Counted from the first letter of the stretch, positions 52,471 through 62,021 are shown. The stretch: 64,000 nt of DNA from Photobacterium gaetbulicola Gung47 (GCA_000940995.1 CP005973.1:992001-1056000), one strand, 5' to 3'. Notes: generated by a model not told the origin, from the letters alone. Translations and numbers: made by a program.

Positions 52471-53801
52471 TATGCGGTCATTCCTGCTTTTTCAGCTTGC
52501 TCGGCTACCAGGCTGATACCCTGCTTTTCAAGAATGCTACGGATAGTTTCAGCTTGGGTCGTCAACATATTGTGCGCCAGTAGCAGAGGCATTGCCGCTA
52601 CCAAACCCAAAACTGTTGTTACCAGAGCCATAGAAATCCCCCCCGCCATCACTGTGGGGTCACCATTACCAAACTGAGTGATCACCTGGAAGGTTTCGAT
52701 CATACCGGTTACCGTGCCCAGTAGCCCCAGCATCGGCGCTAGAGCAGCCAGCAGCTTCAACATCGATAGGCCTTTCTCCAAGCCTTGCTGCTCATCAACA
52801 ATAGTTTCTAGCAGGCGAAGTTCCAGAGCCTCTACACTGCGGTTTGGCTCTTTACTGTAAACACTAAGCACTCGGCCTAAAGGGTTATTGCCCGGAGTTT
52901 CAGGGGTTTTAAGCTGTTTCTTGATCTGCTGGCGAATCGCAAACAGCTTGGTGCCGCGGATAAGGCCAATACCGAGTCCAACGGCAAGTAAGCCAAGGAT
53001 GATCTTACCGACCACGCCACCGTGCTCGATACGATCTTTAAGCTCAGGTGCATTGGCCAGCTGTTCGAGCATAAATCCGCGAGAGGGGTCGACGACCATA
53101 GCTAGCATGCCGCCCTGCTCCAGCTCGGATAGCTGATTGCTAACTGGGCCGTTTTGAGGCTGTTTCAAATACGGTTTAGCCGAACCACGTTTTCCGTCCC
53201 AGGCAAGGTAGCCTTGATCGCCTATTAGGCCAAGGCTGCCTAAACGGTATGCATCGACGTTGGCACTTTTACCCTGGCCATCGATAAAGGGTACTGATAC
53301 CGCTCGAAGCTCACGGCTTGCCGTAATTTGCTCTTCAAGCCCTTTCCACAAGCCAGTCAGCTCTTCTAATGAAGGAAGCGTTCTGGCCTGAACAATACTG
53401 TCGATAACCCGACGGTATTGGTTGCGGTCAACGCCCGTCACAGAGAAGCCCATTTCTGAATCAAGATCTTTAGCGGCTTGGCGAACTACGCCAAACAGCT
53501 CACCTAGGCTGCCCGTTTCCAGTCGAAGCTGCTGTTCAAGTTTTGCCAGCTCGTTTTCGTTTTTGCTAAAAGTCGTACTTAGCTTGTCAGTTTCACCCTG
53601 AAGCTGTTGACGCTGCTTAAGCAGTACATCACGCTGAGCTTTGAACTCCCGCTCAGTCATCTTGAAGCCTTGCTCGCGTTCGGCATTATGCTGCTGCTGA
53701 GCTTGCGCTTCTTGACGGGTGGCTTGAACCAGTGAGGTATTTGCAGAGACAACAGGGACAGTAAATAGGCACAATGCTGCCACTAACGCTTTGATTTTCA
53801 A
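52470..53801 (-). CDS. ttpC: TtpC, ExbB-like protein of the TonB2 complex
   Basis: The 443-residue protein has a signal peptide (ending VSA-NTS), a long periplasmic coiled-coil domain (residues 25-105, many Gln/Glu/Arg) and a C-terminal ExbB-like part with three helices and LAPMLGLLGTVTGMIETFQVI. This fusion-like layout is TtpC, required for TonB2 function in Vibrio. The start codon appears to be TTG, one base after the DUF3450 stop. It probably regulates or couples to the ExbB2/ExbD2/TonB2 motor. Confidence 0.93.
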   Translation of the reverse strand: MKIKALVAALCLFTVPVVSANTSLVQATRQEAQAQQQHNAEREQGFKMTEREFKAQRDVLLKQRQQLQGETDKLSTTFSKNENELAKLEQQLRLETGSLGELFGVVRQAAKDLDSEMGFSVTGVDRNQYRRVIDSIVQARTLPSLEELTGLWKGLEEQITASRELRAVSVPFIDGQGKSANVDAYRLGSLGLIGDQGYLAWDGKRGSAKPYLKQPQNGPVSNQLSELEQGGMLAMVVDPSRGFMLEQLANAPELKDRIEHGGVVGKIILGLLAVGLGIGLIRGTKLFAIRQQIKKQLKTPETPGNNPLGRVLSVYSKEPNRSVEALELRLLETIVDEQQGLEKGLSMLKLLAALAPMLGLLGTVTGMIETFQVITQFGNGDPTVMAGGISMALVTTVLGLVAAMPLLLAHNMLTTQAETIRSILEKQGISLVAEQAEKAGMTA

Positions 53802-53802
53802 A

Positions 53803-54564
53803 TTACTTAGTCTCCACGTTAACTGAAACTGGCAGTGTGATCAGGCTTGGTGCTGCTTGCTTTGAAGCGATAGCAAAGGCCTTGTTAATGTCTGCGGCAA
53901 AAGAGTGATCAAGAGGTTGCCATACAGATTCCTTCTCATTCCACGACCAGTAGTTCGTTCCATCAAGACTACGAGCAACAAGGGAAACACGACCAAGGTA
54001 GAGCATGTCCGCTTCAAGCACACCACTTTCAAGCGCGACTTGGCCTTGGTAGATCCCCATCTTGGTACCGTAATCAAGCTCGATTTGGTATGCCTCAAGA
54101 ATTCGGCGATATTTTTCAGCATCACTGATGTCAGCCTGTACCATCATTTTTTCTAGCTTTTCGATACGTGCTAAACGTTGTTCCTTACGGATTGGCTTAT
54201 CAGACTCAACATTGACTTTCAGGCCATTAAGCATGTTGTACATCAAAGGAACCACCCCCTGCCGGGTCTCTTTAATGCCTTCAATCTGCTTGTTGAGGCT
54301 AGCTTTCTCTAGGTTCTGGCTTAATACCAAATTTGCAAGGTGGTCGTGGTAGACCTGAAGATTTTTCACTTCTTCCTGAAGCTGCTCGATTTCCGCTTTC
54401 ATCGAAAGCGTGGCTTCAGCACTGCGGTCAATTTTTTCCTGGCTGCTGGCAGAGGCCGCATTCATTGAGCTTTCTAGGTTACGAGCTTCACCCAGTGTAC
54501 TGGCTTGCACGCCAGCGGTGAGACTAAGTACCAATAGCGCGAGGCTAGTTTTCTTGATATTCAT
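53803..54564 (-). CDS. DUF3450 coiled-coil protein, first gene of TonB2 operon
   Basis: A 253-residue secreted protein: signal peptide to about residue 22 (AGVQAS), then a long coiled coil (AEIEQLQEEVKNLQVYHDHL, KASLNKQIEGIKETRQG) and a C-terminal beta domain (YWSWNEKESVWQPLDHSF). DUF3450 genes stand first in Vibrio TonB2 operons; the role is not known but a periplasmic scaffold is likely. The ATG at 54564 fits the signal peptide; a TTG at 54576 is also in frame. Confidence 0.88.
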   Translation of the reverse strand: MNIKKTSLALLVLSLTAGVQASTLGEARNLESSMNAASASSQEKIDRSAEATLSMKAEIEQLQEEVKNLQVYHDHLANLVLSQNLEKASLNKQIEGIKETRQGVVPLMYNMLNGLKVNVESDKPIRKEQRLARIEKLEKMMVQADISDAEKYRRILEAYQIELDYGTKMGIYQGQVALESGVLEADMLYLGRVSLVARSLDGTNYWSWNEKESVWQPLDHSFAADINKAFAIASKQAAPSLITLPVSVNVETK

Positions 54565-54721
54565 TCTTAAAATCAATGCACTAATAACAATTAAAAATCT
54601 TCAATCTATGAAGGCTATACCAAAAACAAATAAACCCATCCAGTTGTGGCCGATGAGTGACAGTCAAGATACACCAAATTAAAGTAGATACCATTTGGAT
54701 TTCATCATTGATAACACAACT

Positions 54722-54748
54722 AAGGGGGAAAGCACGCTGCTCCCCCTT
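54722..54748 (-). terminator. GC-rich hairpin after TonB-dependent receptor
   Basis: AAGGGGGA and TCCCCCTT pair across an 11-base loop, just after the receptor stop codon. The T-run on the minus strand is poor, so some read-through into the TonB2 operon is likely. Confidence 0.65.
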
Positions 54749-54758
54749 ATTAATCCAT

Positions 54759-56852
54759 TTAGTAACGTACTTGCAACGTTGCGATGAAATTACGTCCTTC
54801 ACCGAGTGTCACATTGGTATTGTCCCCCCCCATCATGTAATCAGTATCAAAGACATTCTCGACATTGAATCGTGCAATGAAATCTAGGTCCTGATCATAA
54901 TGGATAGTATGTGACACACCCATGTCGATACGAGTATACGCATCTTTCTTAAACGAATTGGCATCATCGCCATAGCGCTCACCAACGTAAGTCACACCCA
55001 GGTTAACATTGGTATTGTTCTCAAACGCGTAACGAGACCAAATTGTCGCACCAAACTCTGGTACATCAGCCGGGCGCTTACCTTGATAATCCGCATGGCT
55101 CTTATACTCAGCGTCTAGATACATCGCGTTGCCGTGCAAAGACAACCGATCTGTCAGGTAACCTTGCAATGCCAATTCTGCACCACGGTGGACTTGTTCA
55201 CCGCCTTGTGTTTTGGTGTAGGTACCATCCGAGTGTTGAATATCAAGGGCAACATCTTCCAGCGCAATATCGAACAACGCACCAGTTACAAACAAGCGCT
55301 CGTCAAAAAGCTCCCATTTGGTTCCCAACTCATACTGTTTACCCTTGCGCGGCTTCAGGTGCTCACCATCATTACGGTACTCTTTGCCTTTACCACTTAT
55401 GACTTCACCTTGTGGTTCAAAGCTTTCCGAGTAGGAAGCATATATAGAACCGTTACTGTGCGGGTGATAAATTACAGCAACTTTAGGCGTGAGTGCATCA
55501 TCGACAAGATCACTGCCTTTGGTTTCTTCACGGTCATAGCGAAGTCCAGCCAATGCTTGCCACTGGTCGTTGAACGTTATCATATCTTGAATATAGAAAC
55601 CGTAAGAGTCACGCTCTGTTGGTGTTTTAGGCCCTGCATTCTTGTAGCTCAAGCCGTCTGGCTTTTCGAGCGGCTTACCAACCTCAGCGGTAAGCCCTTT
55701 AATCGAGTCAGTTTTTCCAAGGTAGTAATAACCCAACCAGTTGGAGCCAACCAGTAACTGATGATCAACACCTAGTGCCGAAAATTCACCGACAACATCA
55801 AGATACGCTGTATCAAACTGCCAGTCATCCAGTCGGTCGTAACCTTGGTATTCGAATGTGCCCGTTTCTGGGTTGTATGTCTCAGGCTTGGAGAAACTTT
55901 CGGTATCGTGACGCAAGAAGTTCTGGTGATTGTAGCTCGCAGACATACGCCACACATTTGTCAGTTGAGCACTGATATCGAACCCGTAGTTTTCGACATT
56001 GTTTTCAATTTCTGACCACTGGGCATCCCAAATATGGTTTTCGCCCAATACCACTTCACCGTTTTTCACGTATGCACCCGAGTCTACACCGCCCTTGTCA
56101 CGTGTTTTATCGTAGTGAACAGACACAGTGACGTTGTCGTTGACGTCATAATCAACAAACAACCCGCCGACAAATCGTTCTGTTGATGGAGTGCTGCCGT
56201 CAGTATACGTACGCCAATTGTCATAGGTTTGCTGTGAAACAACCGTACGGGCTCGCAACGTCTGCGCTTCATTCAACACGCCGCTGACATCGACAACTGT
56301 ACGTGATTCGTTATCTGAACCAATATCCTGGCTAACATTAACCTGAGTCTCGTAAGTAGGCTTCTTAGAAACCATGTTAATCAGACCACCTGGTGCTGAT
56401 TTACCATACAGTAGACCCGAAGGGCCTTTGACAACTTCCACTCGCTCTAGCAGTTCTATCGGCTGGCGATAATGAGACCAATGCTGTTTGCCATCACGAA
56501 GGAAGCCGCTTCCACTTTGCAGCTCAAAACCACGCAGTGAGTAAGTGACTCGGTTACGAGTTTTATCTCCAATGGACACACTGGAGTCGTTCTCGAGTAC
56601 TTCATCCAATGAGCTTGCACGTTGCTCATCAATCAGTTGTTCATCAATGACAGATACCTGCCCCGCGGTTTCCAACTGGCTCGCTTCAATACGCATAGCT
56701 GTTGTACTGGTATCAGCCTTGTAACCATAATCTCGGGCGGTTACCACCATGTGTTCATCAACATCTGTTGTTGCAATGTGCTCTTGGGCATAGGCAGTTG
56801 GCGCAGCGAGGATTGCACCGATAAGTAAAGTCAACTGACTTTTGTTAAACAT
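54759..56852 (-). CDS. TonB-dependent siderophore receptor
   Basis: A 697-residue outer-membrane receptor: signal peptide ending TAYA (about residue 22), TonB box near HMVVTA, plug domain with LDEVLENDSSVSIGD, RNRVTYSLRGFELQSG and VEVVKGPSGLLYGKSAPGGL, and a C-terminal 22-strand barrel ending in an aromatic-poor RY. The layout is that of ferric-hydroxamate or catecholate receptors of the FhuE/FcuA/FoxA group; the exact siderophore cannot be read from the sequence. A Fur-box-like sequence lies upstream. It is directly followed by the TonB2 operon on the same strand, which probably supplies its energy. Confidence 0.92.
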   Translation of the reverse strand: MFNKSQLTLLIGAILAAPTAYAQEHIATTDVDEHMVVTARDYGYKADTSTTAMRIEASQLETAGQVSVIDEQLIDEQRASSLDEVLENDSSVSIGDKTRNRVTYSLRGFELQSGSGFLRDGKQHWSHYRQPIELLERVEVVKGPSGLLYGKSAPGGLINMVSKKPTYETQVNVSQDIGSDNESRTVVDVSGVLNEAQTLRARTVVSQQTYDNWRTYTDGSTPSTERFVGGLFVDYDVNDNVTVSVHYDKTRDKGGVDSGAYVKNGEVVLGENHIWDAQWSEIENNVENYGFDISAQLTNVWRMSASYNHQNFLRHDTESFSKPETYNPETGTFEYQGYDRLDDWQFDTAYLDVVGEFSALGVDHQLLVGSNWLGYYYLGKTDSIKGLTAEVGKPLEKPDGLSYKNAGPKTPTERDSYGFYIQDMITFNDQWQALAGLRYDREETKGSDLVDDALTPKVAVIYHPHSNGSIYASYSESFEPQGEVISGKGKEYRNDGEHLKPRKGKQYELGTKWELFDERLFVTGALFDIALEDVALDIQHSDGTYTKTQGGEQVHRGAELALQGYLTDRLSLHGNAMYLDAEYKSHADYQGKRPADVPEFGATIWSRYAFENNTNVNLGVTYVGERYGDDANSFKKDAYTRIDMGVSHTIHYDQDLDFIARFNVENVFDTDYMMGGDNTNVTLGEGRNFIATLQVRY

Positions 56853-56955
56853 ATTCCGTTACTCCAAATCATTTCAGATACAGCGCCATATTGTTGGTTT
56901 ATTTATTTGGCGGCTTAGTCGTACCCACATGCATTTTTGTGCTGGAGGGAATATA

Positions 56956-56974
56956 AGTGATAAGCATTACCATT
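56956..56974 (-). promoter_or_regulatory. Fur box upstream of siderophore receptor
   Basis: AGTGATAAGCATTACCATT matches the Fur consensus AATGATAATNATTATCATT at 15 of 18 defined positions. It is about 105 bases before the receptor start, so iron should repress the gene. Confidence 0.7.
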
Positions 56975-57122
56975 TGCAGATAATTTACATTCTTTGCATT
57001 CGTAAAGGTCTGTAAACGTACGTCAAGCTGTTACCGCTCTCAGTTCTCCATACAGGAAATGTGTCATTTTCATGGCAGACAGGTATAATGCGATGTTTTT
57101 TTAAATTATCGGTACATTTGAA

Positions 57123-57563
57123 GTGACAGAAGTAAACCTAGATAACGTTCGTCAGCAACTGACAGCCCTTAACCTAAAAGCAGACAAAATGCGTATCGTC
57201 ACCGTCTCTGCGATGGACGAGGATGTACTTGAATCGTGTACATCTAACGAGGGTGAATGTTTCTATAACAGCTATATGAATGTCATCTACGGTAAAGGTG
57301 AGCGTTACGTTCTCGGCTATCGCCTAGAAAATGAAGTGATTGACCATGCAATTATCCGTAAAGGCGATCAGTACTTTGATCCTACACTGCAGGCCGAAGG
57401 TGACTTCAAAGAATACCAGTACGCTGTAATGGCTGAATTCACAGTCTTCGACATGATGAAGCATGCCAAAAGCAATAAAGACTTTCCGCCGGACGTAGAC
57501 TATATCTTCAGCAAAGCCAGTAAATTCAAAAATGTAATCGATGTTGAACGACTAAAGAAATAA
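57123..57563 (+). CDS. conserved hypothetical protein, 146 residues
   Basis: An acidic cytoplasmic protein with no signal or membrane segment (VNLDNVRQQLTALNLKADKM at the start). I recognise it only as a small Vibrionaceae-type hypothetical. The start appears to be GTG with a weak ribosome site; no better ATG precedes it. It stands alone with a good terminator, divergent from the iron receptor. Confidence 0.75.
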   Translation: MTEVNLDNVRQQLTALNLKADKMRIVTVSAMDEDVLESCTSNEGECFYNSYMNVIYGKGERYVLGYRLENEVIDHAIIRKGDQYFDPTLQAEGDFKEYQYAVMAEFTVFDMMKHAKSNKDFPPDVDYIFSKASKFKNVIDVERLKK

Positions 57564-57568
57564 CACAC

Positions 57569-57601
57569 AGCCCGATGCATTCGCACCGGGCTTTCTTTTT
57601 T
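57569..57601 (+). terminator. rho-independent terminator
   Basis: AGCCCG and CGGGCT pair around a small inner stem (TGC-ATTC-GCA), followed by TTCTTTTTT. Serves the 146-residue gene and may serve the convergent kinase gene. Confidence 0.85.
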
Positions 57602-57608
57602 ATGAAAA

Positions 57609-58991
57609 TCAGAATGTTGTAGGCAATTTAACTCTAACCCTAAAACCATTTGTGAGGTTTTCCGCACCGACTCTACCGTTCATAATAGAGGCCGCCTCCT
57701 TGACAATAGCAAGCCCCAGCCCGTATCCACCCGATTGTTTCTCACGCGAAGACTGTACCCGGGTAAAGGGGTCAAAGATGGTTTCGATGCACTGTGGTGA
57801 TATGCCTGGCCCGTCATCTTCGACCCACAGTTCTAACTCATTATTTTCCGTAGCACTCACCGATACACGGATATTCGCTTGCTCACCCGCATACTTGATG
57901 GCATTGCCAATCAAATTATTCAAAATACGCAAGATCAACCCGCGGTCTACCAGCGCAAGCTGTTCAACGCTTGCAGCTGTGTAGCACAGCGTTTGATGCT
58001 CCATTAAGGCATCCTGCATTTTTTCAACTTGTAATACACACAAACAGGAAAGGTCCGTAGGATGCAGCTTTAACTGATAGCTAGCATTTTCAAGCCTGCT
58101 GTATTCGAGGATCTCGCTAACCAACATATTCATTTCTGTCGATTCGCGCTCTAGACGCGTTAACAAGCCATGGTACTCTTGGGGGAGTTTGCGTCTTAGT
58201 AGGTGTAAAGCCAAATCATGTCGCGCCAGAGGTGTTTTCAATTCATGGGAAACATCCCTGATCAAGTACTTTTGTTTCTCTGACAATACGTTGATACGTC
58301 GGGTCATATGATCAAAACTATTTGCCAATGCAGTAAATTCGGTCACTGTATCACCCACTTCGCGACCCACCCTTACCGAGAAATCACCTTCCGCTAGCCG
58401 ATGGCTGGCTATCTTCAGCTTATTTAGTGGCGTTTGTAAATACCTTGCTAACAGCAGTGACAGCGCGCCGAGAATCAACCCCGCAATCACAACCTGAATT
58501 ATCGTGAAGTAGTAAGTAAAGTAACGCGCTGGATGACGTTCATATGGAAACTGTATGACCAAGGTATGCCCTGTCCTCAGTGGAAGCGCGATGATTGGCT
58601 GGTTTACCTTGTTATCAAAAATGGTGTCAATATCTCGGGCAAATTGCAGCTTGAACTCGAAGTGCGGATGCATATCCCGCCCACTTATCACCTGCTGATT
58701 GTGATCAAGCACAAATAAATAATATTTCTGTCCTCGTTCCCAATCGGCCAGTTCATCCATGTCGCCTGCTTGGATATTTACTTCAGCCTGATAGGACAGC
58801 TCAACCATTTCTGTTTTGATTTTTTCAGGGATATGCAATAACCCTCTTATCATCGCGGCTTCTGCAAGATGCTGCAGCAATAATATGATAAACAAGCTAA
58901 GCGCAAACGACGAAAACAGCTTGAACGCCAACCCCTCGCGATCACCCAAACAAAATGCCGACCTTAATTTACGAATAACAATACAACTCAT
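57609..58991 (-). CDS. membrane sensor histidine kinase
   Basis: A 460-residue kinase: helix 1 at about 24-45, a periplasmic sensor of about 110 residues, helix 2 at about 160-181, HAMP (residues 183-235), a HisKA domain with phospho-acceptor His249 in RDVSHELKTPLAR, and an ATPase domain with NLIGNAIKYA (N box), VEDDGPGIS (G1) and GGYGLGLAIVKEAA (G2). The layout is CpxA/EnvZ-like. No response regulator gene is next to it: upstream is a divergent lipoprotein gene, downstream a convergent hypothetical. So its partner is unknown and the signal too. Confidence 0.92.
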   Translation of the reverse strand: MSCIVIRKLRSAFCLGDREGLAFKLFSSFALSLFIILLLQHLAEAAMIRGLLHIPEKIKTEMVELSYQAEVNIQAGDMDELADWERGQKYYLFVLDHNQQVISGRDMHPHFEFKLQFARDIDTIFDNKVNQPIIALPLRTGHTLVIQFPYERHPARYFTYYFTIIQVVIAGLILGALSLLLARYLQTPLNKLKIASHRLAEGDFSVRVGREVGDTVTEFTALANSFDHMTRRINVLSEKQKYLIRDVSHELKTPLARHDLALHLLRRKLPQEYHGLLTRLERESTEMNMLVSEILEYSRLENASYQLKLHPTDLSCLCVLQVEKMQDALMEHQTLCYTAASVEQLALVDRGLILRILNNLIGNAIKYAGEQANIRVSVSATENNELELWVEDDGPGISPQCIETIFDPFTRVQSSREKQSGGYGLGLAIVKEAASIMNGRVGAENLTNGFRVRVKLPTTF

Positions 58992-59237
58992 TACAACTTA
59001 CAGGTGATTTTTTGCTAGAGTAACATAAGGCTAAACGAAATATGTATTTGTTTCTTTACTTAGATACCACCACACTGAGCACCGTCTCTTGCGGTTTATT
59101 TCGTGCTAATTATTAATTCATGTACCAAATTAACAAATCTGGGTGACACATCTGTCTTATTCGTTGTGTATAAGGTTTAATAACCCATGGCATAGCCGAA
59201 AGATACAATAGCAATTTTATTTGCAAGGACGCCAAAA

Positions 59238-59867
59238 ATGAAACGCTTCATCATTCTGACTTCATTTATTCTGCTGTGGGGATGTAGCAACGGCATCTAC
59301 ATCAAAGTCCCTGATGAGATTGCAACCAGCACGCACGAAACAGGTTACCTTGCCGGTAGCTTAGGTGTCACAACTGAGTGGCCGTCAACTGGTGAGGGGA
59401 TCATTACTACCCTATCTATTCGGCCTCTAGGTAGAGCCCAAACAATTAGCCTAACAAATACGCAAACTAAAACCGATTTCGAGTCGGCGACAGACAAAGG
59501 CCAAATTTTCGTTGCTGAACTTCCTGTCGGACGCTATGAAATCAACCAAGTTCAATTCAAAGGCACCAATGGAAGGCAGACTGTTCGCTCCAAATCCAAC
59601 CAGGATCTGGCGATATATTTTGATATTACCGAGCACCAAGTCACGTACATTGGGCAATTCATGACATCTAGCCTGGTTGCTAACAGTCAACTTTGGAATA
59701 CCCCATACCCTACCGGTTTGGGCCTTATTCGCCACAGCTACCAGGCCGAAAGAGATCGAGCATTAATGGCTGAACGCTTTCCCGAAATCAAAGTGTATTC
59801 TTTCTACGAGGCGAACTTGGATGGCTATGAGGCCAATAAACTTGCCTCCAAAGTGCTTGAACAGTAA
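59238..59867 (+). CDS. putative lipoprotein, 209 residues
   Basis: The N-terminus MKRFIILTSFILLWGCSNGI is a lipoprotein signal with lipobox Leu-Trp-Gly-Cys (Cys16). The mature part has alternating strand-like segments (TLSIRPLGRAQTISLT, GQIFVAELPVGRYEINQVQF) resembling a beta sandwich, as in DUF2846-like or carbohydrate-binding folds, and a helical C-terminus. Function unknown. It is divergent from the sensor kinase, and could be its target or partner; that is only a guess from position. CAAGGAC precedes the ATG. Confidence 0.7.
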   Translation: MKRFIILTSFILLWGCSNGIYIKVPDEIATSTHETGYLAGSLGVTTEWPSTGEGIITTLSIRPLGRAQTISLTNTQTKTDFESATDKGQIFVAELPVGRYEINQVQFKGTNGRQTVRSKSNQDLAIYFDITEHQVTYIGQFMTSSLVANSQLWNTPYPTGLGLIRHSYQAERDRALMAERFPEIKVYSFYEANLDGYEANKLASKVLEQ

Positions 59868-59891
59868 ATCAAAAAGTGAGGGGTGGTATCT

Positions 59892-60401
59892 TTACTGAAA
59901 TGGGATCTCAACTTGGATAAACACATCCTCCAAATCGCGATCCTCATGCCACCGATAGTCCAAACGTAACCGTGGTGACCGGCCGTTTTCACCACCGATT
60001 CCAAAACTCATTTGTAATCCGTATTTCTTGATCAGCTCTTTGATTTCATCCACATCGAGCAAGTCGTCCTCAGCAAACTTCTCAGGCATCCATACGCCTA
60101 AGCCATAAAAACTGGACGATACTGTCGAAGACAAAAAAGGTGAATCGAACTCTCGAGCCCAATTGTCCCAAAAACTTTCTTTGGGTTTACTTGCAAGTTT
60201 CCATTCTAATTGGCTGGGACCTTTCGCTTCACCAACATAGGCGTCTGACAAAGTAAAGGGGAAACATTCTGGCCTGTCTGTGCTGTAACTATCTGTTACC
60301 AGCTGTTGAGATGATTGACCGTCCGAAGGAGGTAGGCAGGGTGTTGCGTTCAAATAGAAACTTGATAACAACAGTCCGGAAGATAACGACAACACAAACA
60401 T
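59892..60401 (-). CDS. hypothetical exported protein, 169 residues
   Basis: A protein with an apparent signal peptide (MFVLSLSSGLLLSSFYLNAT) and two early cysteines. The C-terminal half (LQMSFGIGGENG, LRLDYRWHEDRDLEDVFIQV) looks like beta hairpins of a small barrel or sandwich, ending in Phe-Gln. I recognise no family. The ribosome site is weak. Lies between a lipoprotein gene (convergent) and the nadD-like gene. Confidence 0.6.
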   Translation of the reverse strand: MFVLSLSSGLLLSSFYLNATPCLPPSDGQSSQQLVTDSYSTDRPECFPFTLSDAYVGEAKGPSQLEWKLASKPKESFWDNWAREFDSPFLSSTVSSSFYGLGVWMPEKFAEDDLLDVDEIKELIKKYGLQMSFGIGGENGRSPRLRLDYRWHEDRDLEDVFIQVEIPFQ

Positions 60402-60449
60402 GATTACTGCTTAACCATACTCACTACAACATTACGACACTGCCAACAC

Positions 60450-60971
60450 CTAATTGACATACCACTTATTCTCACTCAGCATTGTAGCAACCTTATTTGT
60501 CGTTAAATGTGAGATTTTTCGATTATTGATAATCTGCTCACGAATTTGGGTGCTTCGGACCTTGACCGTCTCGGGACAGGCTAGTACCTGCCACCGCTTC
60601 ATGATTTCATCAGCCTTGAAGAACTTAGCAAAATTGAGAAAGTTGTCTGGACCAATGACGAAGGTTAGGTGTGCCGCCGGATACTGTTGTTCTAATGCCT
60701 CGAGCACTGCAAATGTGGTAATGGCTTCATCCCCTACCGCAATCTCTTTTTCAAGTGTCGAGAGCTCGAGGTTATCCATTGCAAGATCCTCAATAAAAGC
60801 TTGCACCAATTGACAACGCAAATCGAAGTCTAACATCTGCTTACCCCATGCATGGCTGAAGCTTGGGAGTAAAATAACCTTATCAAAATGAGTTAAACGC
60901 TCGATCACTGACTTATGGCCAAGGCTCGGTGGATTAAATGCACTACCGAAAATGGCAATTGATGCTGTCAT
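60450..60971 (-). CDS. NadD-like nicotinate-nucleotide adenylyltransferase family protein
   Basis: A 173-residue nucleotidyltransferase: the N-terminal motif is GSAFNPPSLGH, where the first His of the usual HxGH is Ser, and the C-terminal nucleotide motif is VRSTQIRE (S-T-x-x-R). FVIGPDNFLNF matches the NadD GxDN region. NadD joins nicotinate mononucleotide with ATP to form deamido-NAD, which NadE next amidates. It is adjacent to and divergent from nadE, as I recall for vibrios. Because of the altered His and shorter length (NadD is usually 190-215), it may have weak or different activity; a canonical nadD may exist elsewhere. Confidence 0.8.
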   Translation of the reverse strand: MTASIAIFGSAFNPPSLGHKSVIERLTHFDKVILLPSFSHAWGKQMLDFDLRCQLVQAFIEDLAMDNLELSTLEKEIAVGDEAITTFAVLEALEQQYPAAHLTFVIGPDNFLNFAKFFKADEIMKRWQVLACPETVKVRSTQIREQIINNRKISHLTTNKVATMLSENKWYVN

Positions 60972-61153
60972 GACTGGAATGTCCTTTTTTTATGCCGTTT
61001 TGCTGAATATTTTACTTATTTCGCGTAAGAGGATTGATCCTTACATAGAGTTATCGCATATTTTGCAAAAGGTTTAGTGCATTTCATCTTTTTTTTGCAT
61101 TAAATAACGCTATGTGGTTACAAATTGGGCACGCCCCTGAGGATTGATTCATT

Positions 61154-61990
61154 ATGGAACAGTTAATCCGCGACGAAATGCGCGTATTACCAGAAATTGA
61201 TGTGGACTTTGAAATTGAGCGCCGAATTGCGTTTATTCAGAAGAAACTCAAACAGTCAGGATGCAAATCACTGGTTTTAGGTATCAGTGGTGGTGTTGAT
61301 TCAACCACACTCGGCCGTCTAGCCCAGCTTGCCATTGAAGGCTTGAATGCTACCGAACAAACTAAAGCGTATCAATTCATTGCCGTCCGTTTACCTTATG
61401 GTGAACAAAAAGACGAGGACGAAGCGCAACTTGCACTGTCATTTATCCAGCCTAGCCATTCTGTTAGCGTCAATATCAAAGACGGTGTAGACGGCATCCA
61501 TGCCAGCACGCTTCAGGCGCTGGAAGGCACAGGCCTTACGCCAGAGAGTGAAGGCACTGTCGATTTCGTTAAAGGCAATGTAAAAGCCCGTACCCGCATG
61601 ATTGCCCAGTATGAGATTGCCGGCTTAGTCGGTGGCCTAGTATTGGGAACAGATCACTCGGCTGAAAATATCACCGGTTTCTACACCAAGTTCGGTGATG
61701 GTGCTTGCGATCTTGCTCCGCTATTCGGCCTGAGCAAACGCCAAGTGCGTCAAGTTTCGGCTAAGCTCGGGGCTCCAGAACAACTTGTGTTCAAAGTTCC
61801 AACCGCAGATCTCGAAGAGCTCGCTCCACAAAAAGCTGACGAAGATGCTCTGAATATCAGCTACGACCAAATTGATGACTTCCTTGAAGGCAAAGCCATC
61901 GACAAGCATGTTGCCGAGCGCTTGGTGGGGATCTACAACGCAACGCAGCACAAACGCCAGCCAATTCCTACCATTTACGATGAAGGATAA
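61154..61990 (+). CDS. nadE: NH3-dependent NAD+ synthetase
   Basis: A 278-residue ATP-pyrophosphatase: the P-loop is LGISGGVDSTTLGRLAQ near residue 44, with FVKGNVKARTRMIAQYEIA and GTDHSAENITGFYTKFGDGA for the deamido-NAD and ammonia sites. It converts deamido-NAD to NAD using ammonia; no glutaminase domain is present, as for E. coli NadE (275 residues). The gene is divergent from the nadD-like gene across 180 bases, so the two could be co-regulated by NAD demand. Confidence 0.96.
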   Translation: MEQLIRDEMRVLPEIDVDFEIERRIAFIQKKLKQSGCKSLVLGISGGVDSTTLGRLAQLAIEGLNATEQTKAYQFIAVRLPYGEQKDEDEAQLALSFIQPSHSVSVNIKDGVDGIHASTLQALEGTGLTPESEGTVDFVKGNVKARTRMIAQYEIAGLVGGLVLGTDHSAENITGFYTKFGDGACDLAPLFGLSKRQVRQVSAKLGAPEQLVFKVPTADLEELAPQKADEDALNISYDQIDDFLEGKAIDKHVAERLVGIYNATQHKRQPIPTIYDEG

Positions 61991-62021
61991 GTCTGGCTAT
62001 TGTCGGTAAAATATAACAAGA

